Below are positions 1 through 8,710 of a stretch of DNA of 59,691 nt, piece by piece. Origin of the DNA: an uncultured Myxococcales bacterium. GTDB lineage: Bacteria; Myxococcota_A; UBA9042; CAIXZC01. The translations under genes and the position numbers were made by a program. Location: the NCBI GenBank assembly GCA_903895725.1, contig CAITUV010000071.1, positions 1-59,691 on the forward strand. Direction: 5' to 3'. Numbering within the stretch: the stretch's first letter is position 1; every line of letters starts with the position of its first letter. A model generated the notes under the pieces. It saw only the letters and a program-made list of their open reading frames with translations, did no database searches and was not told the DNA's origin.

Positions 1-126
1 CGGACAGCGCGGCGGGGACGGACAGCGCGGCGGGGACGGACAGCGCGGCGGGGACGGATCGCGCGGCGGGGACGGATCGAGCGGCGGGGACGGATCGCGC
101 GGCGGGGACGGATGGGGCGGCGGCAG
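1..126. repeat. 18-bp tandem repeat array
   Basis: About seven copies of an 18-bp GC-rich unit (CGGACAGCGCGGCGGGGA and variants with CGGATCGCG). The first three units are identical and the rest differ at a few bases. The array lies 11 bp downstream of the cbiO stop codon and may run past the left edge. There are no spacers, so it is not a CRISPR. It can be read as a hexapeptide repeat in several frames, but nothing supports it being coding. Confidence 0.85.
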
Positions 127-137
127 AGCCCGCCGGT

Positions 138-875
138 TCACCGCCTCAGCGTCAGTGACAGAGGTGCCTCCAGGCGGTGGGCACGGAGCAACTCGTCATT
201 ACCGAGCACCTCGGCCGTGGGCCCCTGCGCCACGACTCGTCCGTGGTCGAACAGGATCACGCGGCGGCAGAGCTCCAGGATCATCTCGAGATCATGACTG
301 GCCACCACCCGGGTCACTGGAAGCCCTTTGAGCAGGTCGATGAGCGCACGGCGCGACGCATGGTCGAGATCATTGGTCGGCTCGTCGAGGAGCAGAATCT
401 CCGGCTGCATGGAGAGCACTGTGGCGATGGCTGCGGCCTTGCGCTCCCCGCCCGAGAGGTGGCTCGGGGCGCGGTCCCGGAACTCGGATAGCCCGACCCG
501 GGCGAGCGCGTCGTCCACCCGACGGAGCACCTCGGCCTGCTCCAGGCCCAGGTTGAGCGGCCCGAACGCCACGTCCTCGAACAGCGTGGGCATGAAGAGC
601 TGATCGTTGCTGTCCTGAGCCATCCAGCCCACCTTGCGGCGGACTTCCTTGAGGTTCTCTCGGGCCACGGGAATGCCATCCACGAGGATCCTGCCCCGGC
701 TGGGAGCAAGAAGCCCGTTGAAGCACATGAGCAGCGTCGACTTCCCGGCGCCGTTCGGGCCGATGAAGCCCACCGAGTCCTCGTGCAGGATGGAAAGGGA
801 GATCTCGGACAGTACGGGCCTGCCGTCGTGGTAGGCGAAGGAAAGATCGGTAGTCTCGATGATCGGCCTGTGCAA
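138..875 (-). CDS. cbiO: ECF-type cobalt/nickel ABC transporter ATP-binding protein (CbiO-like)
   Basis: ATPase of an energy-coupling-factor importer, powering uptake of Co2+ or Ni2+ at the inner membrane. The 245-aa product has a Walker A GPNGAGKS (residues 39-46), a Q-loop in WMAQD, the signature LSGGE, a Walker B ILLLDEPTND and an H-loop SHD, a complete ABC cassette of normal length. I chose a TTG start, two bases past the cbiQ stop, because GGAG lies 6 bp before it. The first ATG, at 935, would add about 20 residues translated from the cbiQ 3' end out of frame, including none of the conserved fold. It is last in the operon with cbiM, the PDGLE gene and cbiQ. CbiO and EcfA ATPases look alike; the cbiM neighbour is what points to metal. 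Confidence 0.9.
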   Translation of the reverse strand: MHRPIIETTDLSFAYHDGRPVLSEISLSILHEDSVGFIGPNGAGKSTLLMCFNGLLAPSRGRILVDGIPVARENLKEVRRKVGWMAQDSNDQLFMPTLFEDVAFGPLNLGLEQAEVLRRVDDALARVGLSEFRDRAPSHLSGGERKAAAIATVLSMQPEILLLDEPTNDLDHASRRALIDLLKGLPVTRVVASHDLEMILELCRRVILFDHGRVVAQGPTAEVLGNDELLRAHRLEAPLSLTLRR

Positions 876-876
876 T

Positions 877-1644
877 TCACACTCCAAAGAGCAGGACAGC
901 CAGGAGACCGTGGAAGGCTGCCAGAAAGACGACATCCCGCAACCCGAACCGCTCCCTCCCCAGGGTGCGGACCTCGCCGGCGAACCCCCGCGCCTGCATG
1001 GCCCGGTTGACCCGCTCGCTGCGCTCGATGCTGCGCACGAGGACGGCTCCTGCCATGGTCCCCAGTCGAGGAACCGCCCTCAGCGAGGACATCCGGAACG
1101 CACGGGCCTGCGCCGCACGTCCAACCCTGGCCAGCTCTCCGGCAATCTCGAACAGGTACCGGTAGACCATGGACAGAACGAGCACGAAGGCCTTGGGCAC
1201 GCCGAGCGAGGCCAGCCCCCCGAACAGTCTTGGGGGCTCGGTGGTTCCGGACAGAACCAGCACGGCCAGGATCGAGGTGCACCCTCTCAGCCCTGCATCG
1301 GCAGCCAGTCCCAGCCCTTCACGGGAGGCGGCAAGGTGCACGGGCCCAAGGTTCAAAGAGAACAGCTCCCTCCCCTCTGCAGCAAAGGGCAGCGTCACCA
1401 CCACGAACAGGACGAACGGCAGCAGGTAGAGCCCTCTCGACAGCACCGACAGGGCACCGTGTCCACACGAGAACGCCAACGCCAGGAAGAGCGCTGCCGC
1501 CAGGGCCACCGGCACGAGCTCCCCCCTCCCCGCCAGGTTCACCAGCACCAGAGCCGGGACGAACGCCAGCAGCCTTGCCCGGACGTCCAGTCGTCCCAAC
1601 CAGGAGCCCGAGAGCGGGGCTTCGTGGACGTGACCGCTACCCAT
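877..1644 (-). CDS. cbiQ: ECF transporter transmembrane (T) component, CbiQ family
   Basis: Inner-membrane coupling subunit that joins the ATPase to the substrate-binding subunit. The 255-aa protein has hydrophobic segments around residues 24-45, 47-60 and 70-88, one near 125-135 and a C-terminal helix. Its cytoplasmic coupling region carries the two family hallmarks QARAF and QARGF (Ala-Arg-Gly boxes that contact the ATPase). The ATG lies 8 bp inside the end of the PDGLE gene, so the two are translationally coupled. Length and motif order fit CbiQ. The first of the two boxes reads ARA instead of ARG, a small departure. Confidence 0.9.
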   Translation of the reverse strand: MGSGHVHEAPLSGSWLGRLDVRARLLAFVPALVLVNLAGRGELVPVALAAALFLALAFSCGHGALSVLSRGLYLLPFVLFVVVTLPFAAEGRELFSLNLGPVHLAASREGLGLAADAGLRGCTSILAVLVLSGTTEPPRLFGGLASLGVPKAFVLVLSMVYRYLFEIAGELARVGRAAQARAFRMSSLRAVPRLGTMAGAVLVRSIERSERVNRAMQARGFAGEVRTLGRERFGLRDVVFLAAFHGLLAVLLFGV

Positions 1645-1981
1645 TCGGCCCCCTTCTCCCTCTGCCCTTCAGGACGTGCAGCAGGAGCAGCAGCGCCAGG
1701 AACGTCCCTGTCGCCCCGAGGATACCGGCCAGCGCTCCACCCAGCCCTTCGCTCTTTACCCCGGGTACCGAGTAGTCGGGAAGCGGAGCAGACCAGCCTT
1801 CGCTCCCTTCCGAGCTCGGCCGGGGACCTGCCTCCTCAGCGGCTTTCGTCTCCGGCCGGTGCGACTCCAGAGAGTCCTCCAGCGCATCGGGGAAAGGATA
1901 CGCGAGCAGCGACAGCAGACCGGCGATGACAGCCACTGCCAGGCCAGGGAGGATGAGACGCCGTGGGGTTGCGAGCTTCAT
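1637..1981 (-). CDS. PDGLE-domain protein, CbiN-type accessory subunit
   Basis: Small 114-aa membrane protein, with one TM helix near the N terminus (residues 9-27) and one near the C terminus (about 88-106) separated by a charged, low-complexity loop. After the first helix it reads PFPDALEDS, a variant of the PDGLE motif for which this family is named. PDGLE proteins replace or are fused to CbiN in nickel/cobalt ECF importers and assist CbiM. Start and stop overlap both neighbours (ATGA with cbiM, 8 bp with cbiQ). The ATG reading MKLATPRR is the only start that gives a sensible first helix. Function is assigned from family plus position. Confidence 0.82.
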   Translation of the reverse strand: MKLATPRRLILPGLAVAVIAGLLSLLAYPFPDALEDSLESHRPETKAAEEAGPRPSSEGSEGWSAPLPDYSVPGVKSEGLGGALAGILGATGTFLALLLLLHVLKGRGRRGPNG

Positions 1982-2601
1982 CGGGCCACCACCCTGGCGT
2001 CTCCAGGAACGAGTCCCGATGCCCGCAACGCCTTGACGACCGCCAGGGTGACTGCAGCCTCTACGAGACCGCTGACGAGGTGGGTTACCATCATCGCACC
2101 GAGGAACTTTGCGCCGTACGGCTGTGACAGCATCACCCACGCGGCGGCCCCGCCGGCACCGACCAGCACCCCCAGCACCGTCGACACTGCGACCGCCAGA
2201 TTCGGGAACGCAGGCCTCAATGCCTGATGCACCGCCCAGGCCGTCAGGGTAGACAGCACGGCCATGTTCACCACGTTGGCCCCGAGCGCTGCAATCCCGC
2301 CGTCCCCGAACACCAGCGCCTGGATTGTGACCACCGCAGCCATGCACAGCACGGCAATGCCTGGACCGAAAGTCACGGCCAGCAAGCCGGCCCCCACCAC
2401 GTGATCGCTCACGCCGGCAGCGATGGGGAAGTTCACCATCTGCAAAGCGAACACGAACGCCCCCATCAACCCCACGAGCGGCACGCTCTCCTCGGCCAGC
2501 CTCTTGCGGGCCGCTCGAGCGGAAACCGCCACGGCCCCCGCTCCGGTTGCTGCCAGCGGCACCCACACGTGAGGGGCGAGGATCCCGTCGGGAATGTGCA
2601 T
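1978..2601 (-). CDS. cbiM: Cobalt/nickel ECF importer substrate-capture protein CbiM
   Basis: Integral membrane S component that binds the metal ion. The protein begins MHIPDG, the family signature: the N-terminal amine and His2 coordinate Co2+/Ni2+, so the start is certain. Further histidines occur in SDHVVG, and about six hydrophobic helices follow over 207 aa, the normal CbiM length. It is preceded by GAGGAGC and followed by the PDGLE gene with an ATGA overlap. Co and Ni specificity cannot be told apart from sequence. No B12 synthesis gene, urease or hydrogenase is in the window to decide it. Confidence 0.93.
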   Translation of the reverse strand: MHIPDGILAPHVWVPLAATGAGAVAVSARAARKRLAEESVPLVGLMGAFVFALQMVNFPIAAGVSDHVVGAGLLAVTFGPGIAVLCMAAVVTIQALVFGDGGIAALGANVVNMAVLSTLTAWAVHQALRPAFPNLAVAVSTVLGVLVGAGGAAAWVMLSQPYGAKFLGAMMVTHLVSGLVEAAVTLAVVKALRASGLVPGDARVVAR

Positions 2602-2614
2602 GACCGCTCCTCCT

Positions 2615-3349
2615 CTAGAACCCTACGGTCACTCCGGCGACCCCGGCGACCCCGTGGAGCTCAGAATCCCCCTCGACCCCGACCCCAAGGTCCAGCGCAA
2701 CGGCCGAATGCACCGCCAGCGAGCACCCGAGAAGTCCTCGCATGGTCCAGTACTCGCCCGTCTCGTACGGAGCCACCTCCACCGCTCCCTCCCCCACCAG
2801 GGAGAGGTAATCGGCCACCTGCCACTCCAGCGCAACGGAGCCGACCGAGAGATCGGAGTCGCTGAACTGTACCTGGTACACCAAGGCAGCCCTTGCGAGC
2901 AGCTCCGGGACGACCGGCGTCGAGAAGGCCAGACCCCCCACCAGGCCATACCCGCTCCCGTGGAGCCAGAGATGCGGAGCGTGCGTGGGAAGGCCACCCG
3001 ATGCAAACAGCGCCAGCGCCGGGGTCTCCCCGTCTTCGCCCAGGAACCGCCACTTGGCAAACAGGGCCGCAGCCAACACGTCCGGCTTCCAGCCCTCCGA
3101 ATCGAATGCCGTCCCACCGAGCGAGGCCGCGATCTCCACCGAATCGAGCAGCCCGTATGCCACGTTGAGCCCCAGGTCGAAGCCCCCCCATTCGGACAAC
3201 GCGTGCGACAGCTTCGTCCCGAGCTCCACTTCGACGGACCGTCGGGCCGCAGTCCCCGGATCCTCCGTCTCCAGCGGACGGCCCGCATGCGCAGGGCACG
3301 CCGCCAGAGCCGTCCACAGAACCATCACCACACCGACTACTCTCCTCAT
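2615..3349 (-). CDS. Predicted outer-membrane beta-barrel, first gene of the cobalt/nickel operon
   Basis: 244-aa protein with a Sec signal peptide ending CPAHA (cleavage near residue 22). The mature start RPLETEDPGTAARRSVEVELG resembles the MetA/phenol-transporter class of small outer-membrane barrels, which open with a Thr/Asp-Asp-Pro-Gly-Thr-like stretch. The rest alternates hydrophobic and polar residues and ends in Phe, as barrels do. I chose the ATG with a G-rich ribosome site, which places the signal peptide at the N terminus; the longer frame adds 48 unlikely residues. It ends 13 bp before cbiM, so I infer it lets the metal cross the outer membrane. This role is inference; the family itself is only loosely characterised. 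Confidence 0.72.
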   Translation of the reverse strand: MRRVVGVVMVLWTALAACPAHAGRPLETEDPGTAARRSVEVELGTKLSHALSEWGGFDLGLNVAYGLLDSVEIAASLGGTAFDSEGWKPDVLAAALFAKWRFLGEDGETPALALFASGGLPTHAPHLWLHGSGYGLVGGLAFSTPVVPELLARAALVYQVQFSDSDLSVGSVALEWQVADYLSLVGEGAVEVAPYETGEYWTMRGLLGCSLAVHSAVALDLGVGVEGDSELHGVAGVAGVTVGF

Positions 3350-3530
3350 CCCAACCCCCGATGTCCGCTCCTCCCCTCGTCGTGCCCAAGTTGTCGGTAA
3401 CACGACCCAAAAAAACGTAGCACCCACCGGCCCCCGAGTCAACAGGGGAATCGCTACAGCCCCACCCGAGTTGGTGGAACATTCTGGGTGCAATCTGTTA
3501 TTTCTTGGAAGATTCGCTCGTTTTTTTCTC

Positions 3531-3560
3531 TTGCGATCGAGGTCCGGATCGGTCTATGTT
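3531..3560 (+). promoter_or_regulatory. Possible sigma70 promoter for the lipoprotein-porin operon
   Basis: TTGCGA followed after 18 bp by TATGTT, each 4 of 6 to consensus, about 58 bp before the start of the first lipoprotein. It sits in the divergent region (3350-3617) that also has to promote the cobalt/nickel operon on the other strand. I saw no riboswitch in that region. Confidence 0.3.
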
Positions 3561-3617
3561 TCAGCTCCCTAAGGCCCGCGGCCGACGGTGGCCCCGGCAA
3601 ACAAAGAGGAATTGCAG

Positions 3618-4694
3618 ATGAAGATCTCGACGTTGGCAGCAGTGGCTTTTGCGGTGCTCACTCTCGTGGCCTGCAAGTCGGAGTCGAACTCCGGAACGGA
3701 TGCCGGCAAGGACGTGCAGCAGGAAGAGACCGCGTCTGGCGACACCGGGGTCGATACCGCTGTGCCCCCCGCCGATGCACAGGATAGCGCTGCCTCGGAG
3801 ACGCTTGCCGAGACGGTGGACGAGACCGCGGCGGAGACGGTGGCGGAGGTTGTCCCGGAAACGGTGGTCCCCGTGGACGTTACCGAGGTGGCCGAGGAAG
3901 TCGTGCCTCCGGCCGACGTGCAGCCCGAGACCGCAGAGGAGACTGCCGGCGAGATCAGCGAGCCCGACGTCTTCGATGCCACCGTGACCGTCAAGGTCGG
4001 TGGCACGGAAACCCCGGTCAAGCTCAACACGCTCGAGAAGACCGAGTTCGAAGGCAAGGAGGCCATCCGCCTCGTGCGCGTCGTCGAGGTCGCAGCCATC
4101 GAGATGCCCTGGAACTACCACTACAACTTCGTCGCCGGCGACGGCTTCAACGTGCTCGTGGACAAGCTGGAAGGGAATTACGCCGGGCTGCCGTACTACG
4201 GGGAGTTGGAGTTCGGGTTCATCTACTTCGACGAGGAGAAGCAGACGCTGCGTATTGGCTGGGACGTGGCGCTCAACATGCCCGGCTCGCTCAAGGTCAA
4301 GGGCATCGGCGGCGGCGTGATCGAGGCGGTGGAGGTGGGTGCGACGAACTTTGTCGTCAAAGTCGGCGACGTGCGGGCCCTGTTGGATACAGCGACGCTG
4401 CCCACGCAGGATGTCGTGGACTACAAGCACCCCGAAGACGGTGCCAAGCCGATGATCGCGATGTCCGAGATCTTCAAGGCGGCTGCCGTGGCCGATGCGG
4501 CGACCTACGTGTACAAGTTCTACGGGATGGACGGATTCAGCAACAACGATGACAACCTGATGCCGTTTGCCAACACCGAGCACGCCTGGTACGAGCCCGT
4601 CAAGCGGCGGATCATCCTCGAGGAGCAGTGGGATACGGCCGTGTGCTGCTGGTCCGTGAAGAACACCGTGCTCATCCTGGGAATCAAGCCGTAA
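3618..4694 (+). CDS. Lipoprotein with two copies of a DGF-type domain
   Basis: 358-aa lipoprotein: signal peptide MKISTLAAVAFAVLTLVAC with lipobox LVAC, then a roughly 90-residue linker of Glu, Ala, Thr, Val, Asp and Pro, then a folded C-terminal half. That half holds two diverged copies of one pattern: aromatic-rich strand, Asp-Gly-Phe (GDGF, then MDGF), a gap, an Arg-x-x-Trp/Leu strand, then a Val-Lys strand. The same pattern occurs once more in the next gene. It loosely recalls small molybdopterin-oxidoreductase-like domains of myxobacterial lipoproteins, but I do not assign a function. AAAGAGGAA precedes the chosen ATG; an upstream in-frame ATG at 3588 would bury the signal peptide. First gene of a three-gene operon ending in a porin. 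Confidence 0.75.
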   Translation: MKISTLAAVAFAVLTLVACKSESNSGTDAGKDVQQEETASGDTGVDTAVPPADAQDSAASETLAETVDETAAETVAEVVPETVVPVDVTEVAEEVVPPADVQPETAEETAGEISEPDVFDATVTVKVGGTETPVKLNTLEKTEFEGKEAIRLVRVVEVAAIEMPWNYHYNFVAGDGFNVLVDKLEGNYAGLPYYGELEFGFIYFDEEKQTLRIGWDVALNMPGSLKVKGIGGGVIEAVEVGATNFVVKVGDVRALLDTATLPTQDVVDYKHPEDGAKPMIAMSEIFKAAAVADAATYVYKFYGMDGFSNNDDNLMPFANTEHAWYEPVKRRIILEEQWDTAVCCWSVKNTVLILGIKP

Positions 4695-4708
4695 CCGGGG
4701 AGGAAACC

Positions 4709-5386
4709 ATGAAGATCCAGGTGCTGGCCGCGCTTGCTGTTGCAGGTCTGCTGGCGATTGCGGCATGGGGTTGCGACAGTGACTCCGGCTCCGGCGGAAA
4801 CGACGGCAAGGACACCGCCGGTCCGGCCGAGGATGTCCCTGAAGCGCAGGACGTGCAGGAAGGCGCAGACCTCCTCGCAGAGACAGGTGAACAGACGCCG
4901 GAAACGGCCGCCCAACCGGACGGGCGCTCGCCCGATGACGGCATCGAATCACCGGACAGCGGGATGTCGGAAGTCGCCGAGGACCTGGCAGATGCGGACG
5001 AAGTGACCCCCGGAATTCCGGGCGACAAGTGCGACGCCATGACCGACAAGAATTGCGTGGAGATTCACCGGGGCGAATCGGTTTTCTATCGGCATATCGA
5101 CTACTATCCGACGTTCGAGTTCGACGACAAGGGGACCGTGCGCACGGTAATCCACCTGCACGAGCTCATCGACCCGGAAGTCGCCGAGGAGCCTGATGCC
5201 TGGCGGTATCAGATCTTCGGGACAGACGGATACACGTTCGGGGGGTACGCGGAATGGGACCACATGCTCCAGGGGTACATGGAGGTGGGGGTCCGTCGGG
5301 TCGTGTGGGAACCGGCTCTCGAGCTTCCCGATTCCTGGCGGGTGAAGGATGCGTACCTCATTACGCTGAGCCCGGCCGGGGAGTAG
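4709..5386 (+). CDS. Lipoprotein with one DGY-type domain, paralogue of the preceding gene
   Basis: 225-aa lipoprotein with signal peptide MKIQVLAALAVAGLLAIAAWGC (lipobox AAWGC), an acidic linker to about residue 110 and a C-terminal domain. That domain has YRYQIFGTDGYTF, then QGYMEVGVRRVVWEP and WRVKDAYLITL, matching the repeated pattern in the upstream lipoprotein. It begins 14 bp after the upstream stop with GGGGAGGAAACC as ribosome site, and its stop is 2 bp before the porin start, so the three are one operon. Both lipoproteins are probably anchored in the inner leaflet of the outer membrane or in the inner membrane and work with the porin. The substrate is unknown. Confidence 0.75.
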   Translation: MKIQVLAALAVAGLLAIAAWGCDSDSGSGGNDGKDTAGPAEDVPEAQDVQEGADLLAETGEQTPETAAQPDGRSPDDGIESPDSGMSEVAEDLADADEVTPGIPGDKCDAMTDKNCVEIHRGESVFYRHIDYYPTFEFDDKGTVRTVIHLHELIDPEVAEEPDAWRYQIFGTDGYTFGGYAEWDHMLQGYMEVGVRRVVWEPALELPDSWRVKDAYLITLSPAGE

Positions 5387-5388
5387 CC

Positions 5389-6723
5389 ATGAGGGCATCT
5401 CTCGTTGTCGCTATCCCGCTGCTGTTTCTGGTGACTGCGGCCACGGCCTCGGCCGAGGAGGGGGGGGCCGGGGTGTCGCGTCCAGCGGACCTGCTCACGT
5501 GGCGTCACGGAGAGGGAAACGCTCTGTCTCTCCGAGGATGGCTGGCCGCGGATCTGCGGGCATTTCCGCGCACCGAGGTCGATTACGGCCGGTCCTGGCA
5601 CGTGGAGCCGGCGCTTGCGTCCGCCCGGGTGAGCAGCAGGTTTGAGCTCCGGAAGGTCGTTCGAGGGAGGCTGGACCTGGAGTTGGCCGAGGCAAGCCCG
5701 GACGTCCAGGAGGCATGGTTCGAGTACCGACCGTTCGAGCTGCTCGGACTGAGAGCCGGCCGGGTCAAGGTCCCGTTCGGGATGGCCCCGCAGCTCAGCG
5801 TCCCGGACTATCGGCTCCTCGGGGCTCCAATGGTGTTCGGGAACAGCAAGGACTTCCGCGACGCTGGCTTCCTCGTGCTGGGGGACTGGAAGGACGGGTT
5901 CGTCGGGTACGCGTTCGGTGCGGTCCTGGGAAGCCGGGACGTGGCCGTGGACGTGAACGACAAGCCCGATGTCGTGGGCCGACTGCTGCTGCACGCCCCG
6001 GCGGATGCTGGCAATTGGCTGTCCGGGCTGCACCTGGGGGCCGCCACCACCTGGGGCGACGGCCCGACGCGCCACGGATTCCGGGGGCGGACGCTGGCAG
6101 GCCACTCTTTTCTCAATCCCCCCTCCACCCGGGGGGAACAGCTACGCATGGGGGCCGAGCTCGAGTACGTGACCCCCTGGTTCCGCCTGGCAGCGGAGTA
6201 TACCCGAACCATCCAGCAGAGGGACGGCGTCCGCGAGAATCAGAAGGTGGGCAAAGCCTATGCCGAAGTCGCCGACCTCGACGACTACCGGGTCGACGGC
6301 GGGTACGCCGAGGCGGCAGTCCACCTGTTCGGGAAGAGAGCGCTGCGCTGGTCACAGCCCGACGGGGCGGGCGACGGCCATGGGGACGACCCCGGGAGCT
6401 CGTTCGCCCCGCTTTCCGGTCTCGAGCTCTGCGGTCGATTGGAGACGCTCGAGGTCGGCGACGGAGACCGCCTGGTCGACGTCGATGCCGGAACCGAGGA
6501 CCACGCCCCTCTGGCAGACACGTCGGTCCTGGGCGTGATGGCCGGGATCAACTACTACTTCGAGCCGGGAATCCGCCTCACGCTCGCCTGGCAGGGGCTG
6601 CGGTTCGAAGACGGCAGTCTGGCTCCTGACTATGTCCCGCCCGAGACGACCGAGGAGCCCGCCGTCGTGCCCGGTGCCGCCTGGACACACCAGCTGTTCC
6701 TCAGGGCGCAGCTCACCATCTGA
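5389..6723 (+). CDS. Phosphate-selective porin O/P family outer-membrane protein
   Basis: 444-aa outer-membrane barrel with a signal peptide ending ATASA. The middle part matches the OprO/OprP family in style: paired amphipathic strands, a segment reading RAGRVKVPFGMAPQ where the family describes a defined-size channel, and a mock-symmetric series of strands with long loops. The C terminus is LFLRAQLTI, ending in a hydrophobic residue as barrels do. Members transport phosphate, pyrophosphate or other anions; the specificity here is not visible. The ATG is 2 bp after the preceding stop, so it is coupled to the two lipoproteins and I infer one envelope uptake complex. Confidence 0.8.
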   Translation: MRASLVVAIPLLFLVTAATASAEEGGAGVSRPADLLTWRHGEGNALSLRGWLAADLRAFPRTEVDYGRSWHVEPALASARVSSRFELRKVVRGRLDLELAEASPDVQEAWFEYRPFELLGLRAGRVKVPFGMAPQLSVPDYRLLGAPMVFGNSKDFRDAGFLVLGDWKDGFVGYAFGAVLGSRDVAVDVNDKPDVVGRLLLHAPADAGNWLSGLHLGAATTWGDGPTRHGFRGRTLAGHSFLNPPSTRGEQLRMGAELEYVTPWFRLAAEYTRTIQQRDGVRENQKVGKAYAEVADLDDYRVDGGYAEAAVHLFGKRALRWSQPDGAGDGHGDDPGSSFAPLSGLELCGRLETLEVGDGDRLVDVDAGTEDHAPLADTSVLGVMAGINYYFEPGIRLTLAWQGLRFEDGSLAPDYVPPETTEEPAVVPGAAWTHQLFLRAQLTI

Positions 6724-6844
6724 GGACATCCCGAACGGGTGCGGTCCCCCAAGAGCCTATCGCCTGCTCCCCGAACGAAACTGTGTACAAATTCCCGCGT
6801 CGTGACGATAACAGAGGGCGCACAGGCGCGCTTGGAGGTTGCGG

Positions 6845-8671
6845 ATGCCGCGCAAGAAGATCGTTGTCTCGTCGGAAACCTCTCAAGGGGCCAGGCGCAA
6901 GGCTACGCACGGGATTTCGCGCATGGCCGAGCACGGGACCGTTGGAAAGACCGAACCCTGGCTTCTTGACCTGTTGCGGACCCGACTGGGCTTCCAGGCC
7001 TTCCGGCCCGGGCAGGAGGAGGTGTGTGCCGCGGTCACTGCCGGGCAGGATGTCGTCCTGGTCATGCCCACGGGGAGCGGCAAGTCGCTCTGCTACCAGC
7101 TTCCAGGACTTGCCCGTGAGGGGACGACGCTGGTCATCAGCCCGCTCATCGCGCTCATCGAGGATCAGGTGGGGAAGCTCCAGGCCGGCGGGCTGAAGGC
7201 GGAGCGCATCCACTCGGGGCGGAGCCGGGATGAGAGCCGGGAGGTGTGCCGCAGATACCAGGCCGGGGAGCTGGACTTCCTGTTCATGGCACCCGAGCGG
7301 CTCGCCGTGCCGGGCTTTCCGGAGTTCCTGGCCCGTAGAAAACCGGGGCTGGTTGCCGTGGACGAGGCGCATTGTATCTCCTACTGGGGGCACGATTTCA
7401 GGCCCGACTACCGGCTGCTTGGCGAGTGGATTCCCATGCTCCGCCCCGCACCGGTCATCGCCTTGACTGCCACGGCAACGGTCCGTGTGCAGAAGGACAT
7501 CGTGAAGGCGCTCGGCCTCGTCGACCCGGTCGAGTTCATCCGCGGTTTCTGGCGGGACAACCTGCTGTGCGAGGCTGTCGAGGTCGGCGAGAAGGCCGAC
7601 AGGCTCGAGCGGGTGACCGAGCTGCTGCAGGCCCCGGGGGCGCTGCCCGCCATCGTCTACGTCCCGACTCGAAAGGCTGCCGAGGAGGTCGCCGTTGCGC
7701 TGGCCGCCACCGTGTCCGCCGTGCCGTACCACGCAGGCCTGCCGCAGGCCGTGAGGGCGGCCACGCAGGACGCGTTCATGGCCGACCAGGCCAAGGTCAT
7801 CGTGGCCACGGTCGCATTCGGTATGGGGGTCGACAAGCCCGACATCCGGACCGTCGCCCATCTGGCGCTGCCGGCAAGCATCGAGAACTACTACCAGGAG
7901 ATCGGCCGGGCGGGGCGGGATGGCAAGCCGAGCCGCGTCGTGCTCTACTATTCCTGGGGGGATCGCAAGACGCTCGAATTCCTGGTCGAGAAGAACTACC
8001 CCGACGAGAAGGAGATCGAGAAGCTGCTCAAGGCCGTCCCGGAGGAATGGACCCTGCTGGAAGAGCTGGCCGAGGCGCTCGCCATGACCGCGGAGGACCT
8101 GCAGGCTGTCCTCAAGCAGCTTCACAACCACGGTGCCGTGACCTGGAGCAACGAAGGACAGGTCAAGAGGAACCCCGGTGCCCACTGGCGAAAGACCTAC
8201 CGCGAGCAGAGAGAGCATCGGATGGGACAGATCGACGACGCCCTCCGCTACGCCAGGACCACAGGGTGCCGGATGAACACCCTGGTCGGCTATTTCAGCA
8301 CGCGGGAGGCTGGCAGCACCCGCTGCGGTCAGTGCGACAACTGTGCCCCCAAGCGGGCCGTGGCCCGCGATTTCCGTCCGTTGGATGCACGGGAGCGGCG
8401 GTGGGCCGAACGGCTCCTCGTCGAGCTCTCGCACCGGGACCGGCAGGCCGTCGGTCGGCTCCATCGGCTCCTGTTTCCCACCGGCACGCCCGACCGGCAG
8501 CGGTTTGAAGCCCTGCTCTCCGGGCTCATGCGGGCTGGATACCTCACGGACGAAGAGGATGCCTTTGACAAGGACGGGGAGACCGTGACGTTCCGCCGCC
8601 TCCTGCTCACCCCGTCGGGCCGCAAAGCCGCGCTCACGGGGAAGGTGAAGTGCGACATGGATCGGCCGTAG
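6845..8671 (+). CDS. recQ: ATP-dependent DNA helicase RecQ
   Basis: 3'-5' superfamily 2 helicase acting in recombination and fork repair. Over 608 aa: Walker A PTGSGKS (75-81), Walker B DEAH (173-176) in the RecQ-specific context DEAHCISYWGHDFRPDY, motif III ALTATAT, motif V/VI ATVAFGMGVDKPD and QEIGRAGRDG. These are followed by the zinc-binding cysteines C475, C494, C497 and C500 and a winged-helix region. The C-terminal HRDC domain seen in E. coli RecQ is absent; a short alternative winged-helix-like tail ends the protein. GGAGG lies 6 bp before the chosen ATG; an in-frame TTG just upstream overlaps that site and is unlikely. It stands alone in its strand context. Confidence 0.95.
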   Translation: MPRKKIVVSSETSQGARRKATHGISRMAEHGTVGKTEPWLLDLLRTRLGFQAFRPGQEEVCAAVTAGQDVVLVMPTGSGKSLCYQLPGLAREGTTLVISPLIALIEDQVGKLQAGGLKAERIHSGRSRDESREVCRRYQAGELDFLFMAPERLAVPGFPEFLARRKPGLVAVDEAHCISYWGHDFRPDYRLLGEWIPMLRPAPVIALTATATVRVQKDIVKALGLVDPVEFIRGFWRDNLLCEAVEVGEKADRLERVTELLQAPGALPAIVYVPTRKAAEEVAVALAATVSAVPYHAGLPQAVRAATQDAFMADQAKVIVATVAFGMGVDKPDIRTVAHLALPASIENYYQEIGRAGRDGKPSRVVLYYSWGDRKTLEFLVEKNYPDEKEIEKLLKAVPEEWTLLEELAEALAMTAEDLQAVLKQLHNHGAVTWSNEGQVKRNPGAHWRKTYREQREHRMGQIDDALRYARTTGCRMNTLVGYFSTREAGSTRCGQCDNCAPKRAVARDFRPLDARERRWAERLLVELSHRDRQAVGRLHRLLFPTGTPDRQRFEALLSGLMRAGYLTDEEDAFDKDGETVTFRRLLLTPSGRKAALTGKVKCDMDRP

Positions 8672-8710
8672 GAGCGGGGTCCCGAACCCCCACTCCCCAG
8701 CCCCCAACCC

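Noticed and set aside
1..126. CRISPR array at the left edge
   Set aside because: Units are contiguous 18-mers with no spacers and no cas genes.
3350..3617. Cobalamin or NiCo riboswitch upstream of the cobalt/nickel operon
   Set aside because: I looked on the minus strand for the B12-box core and the conserved four-way-junction Gs and did not find them; only G-rich stretches are there.
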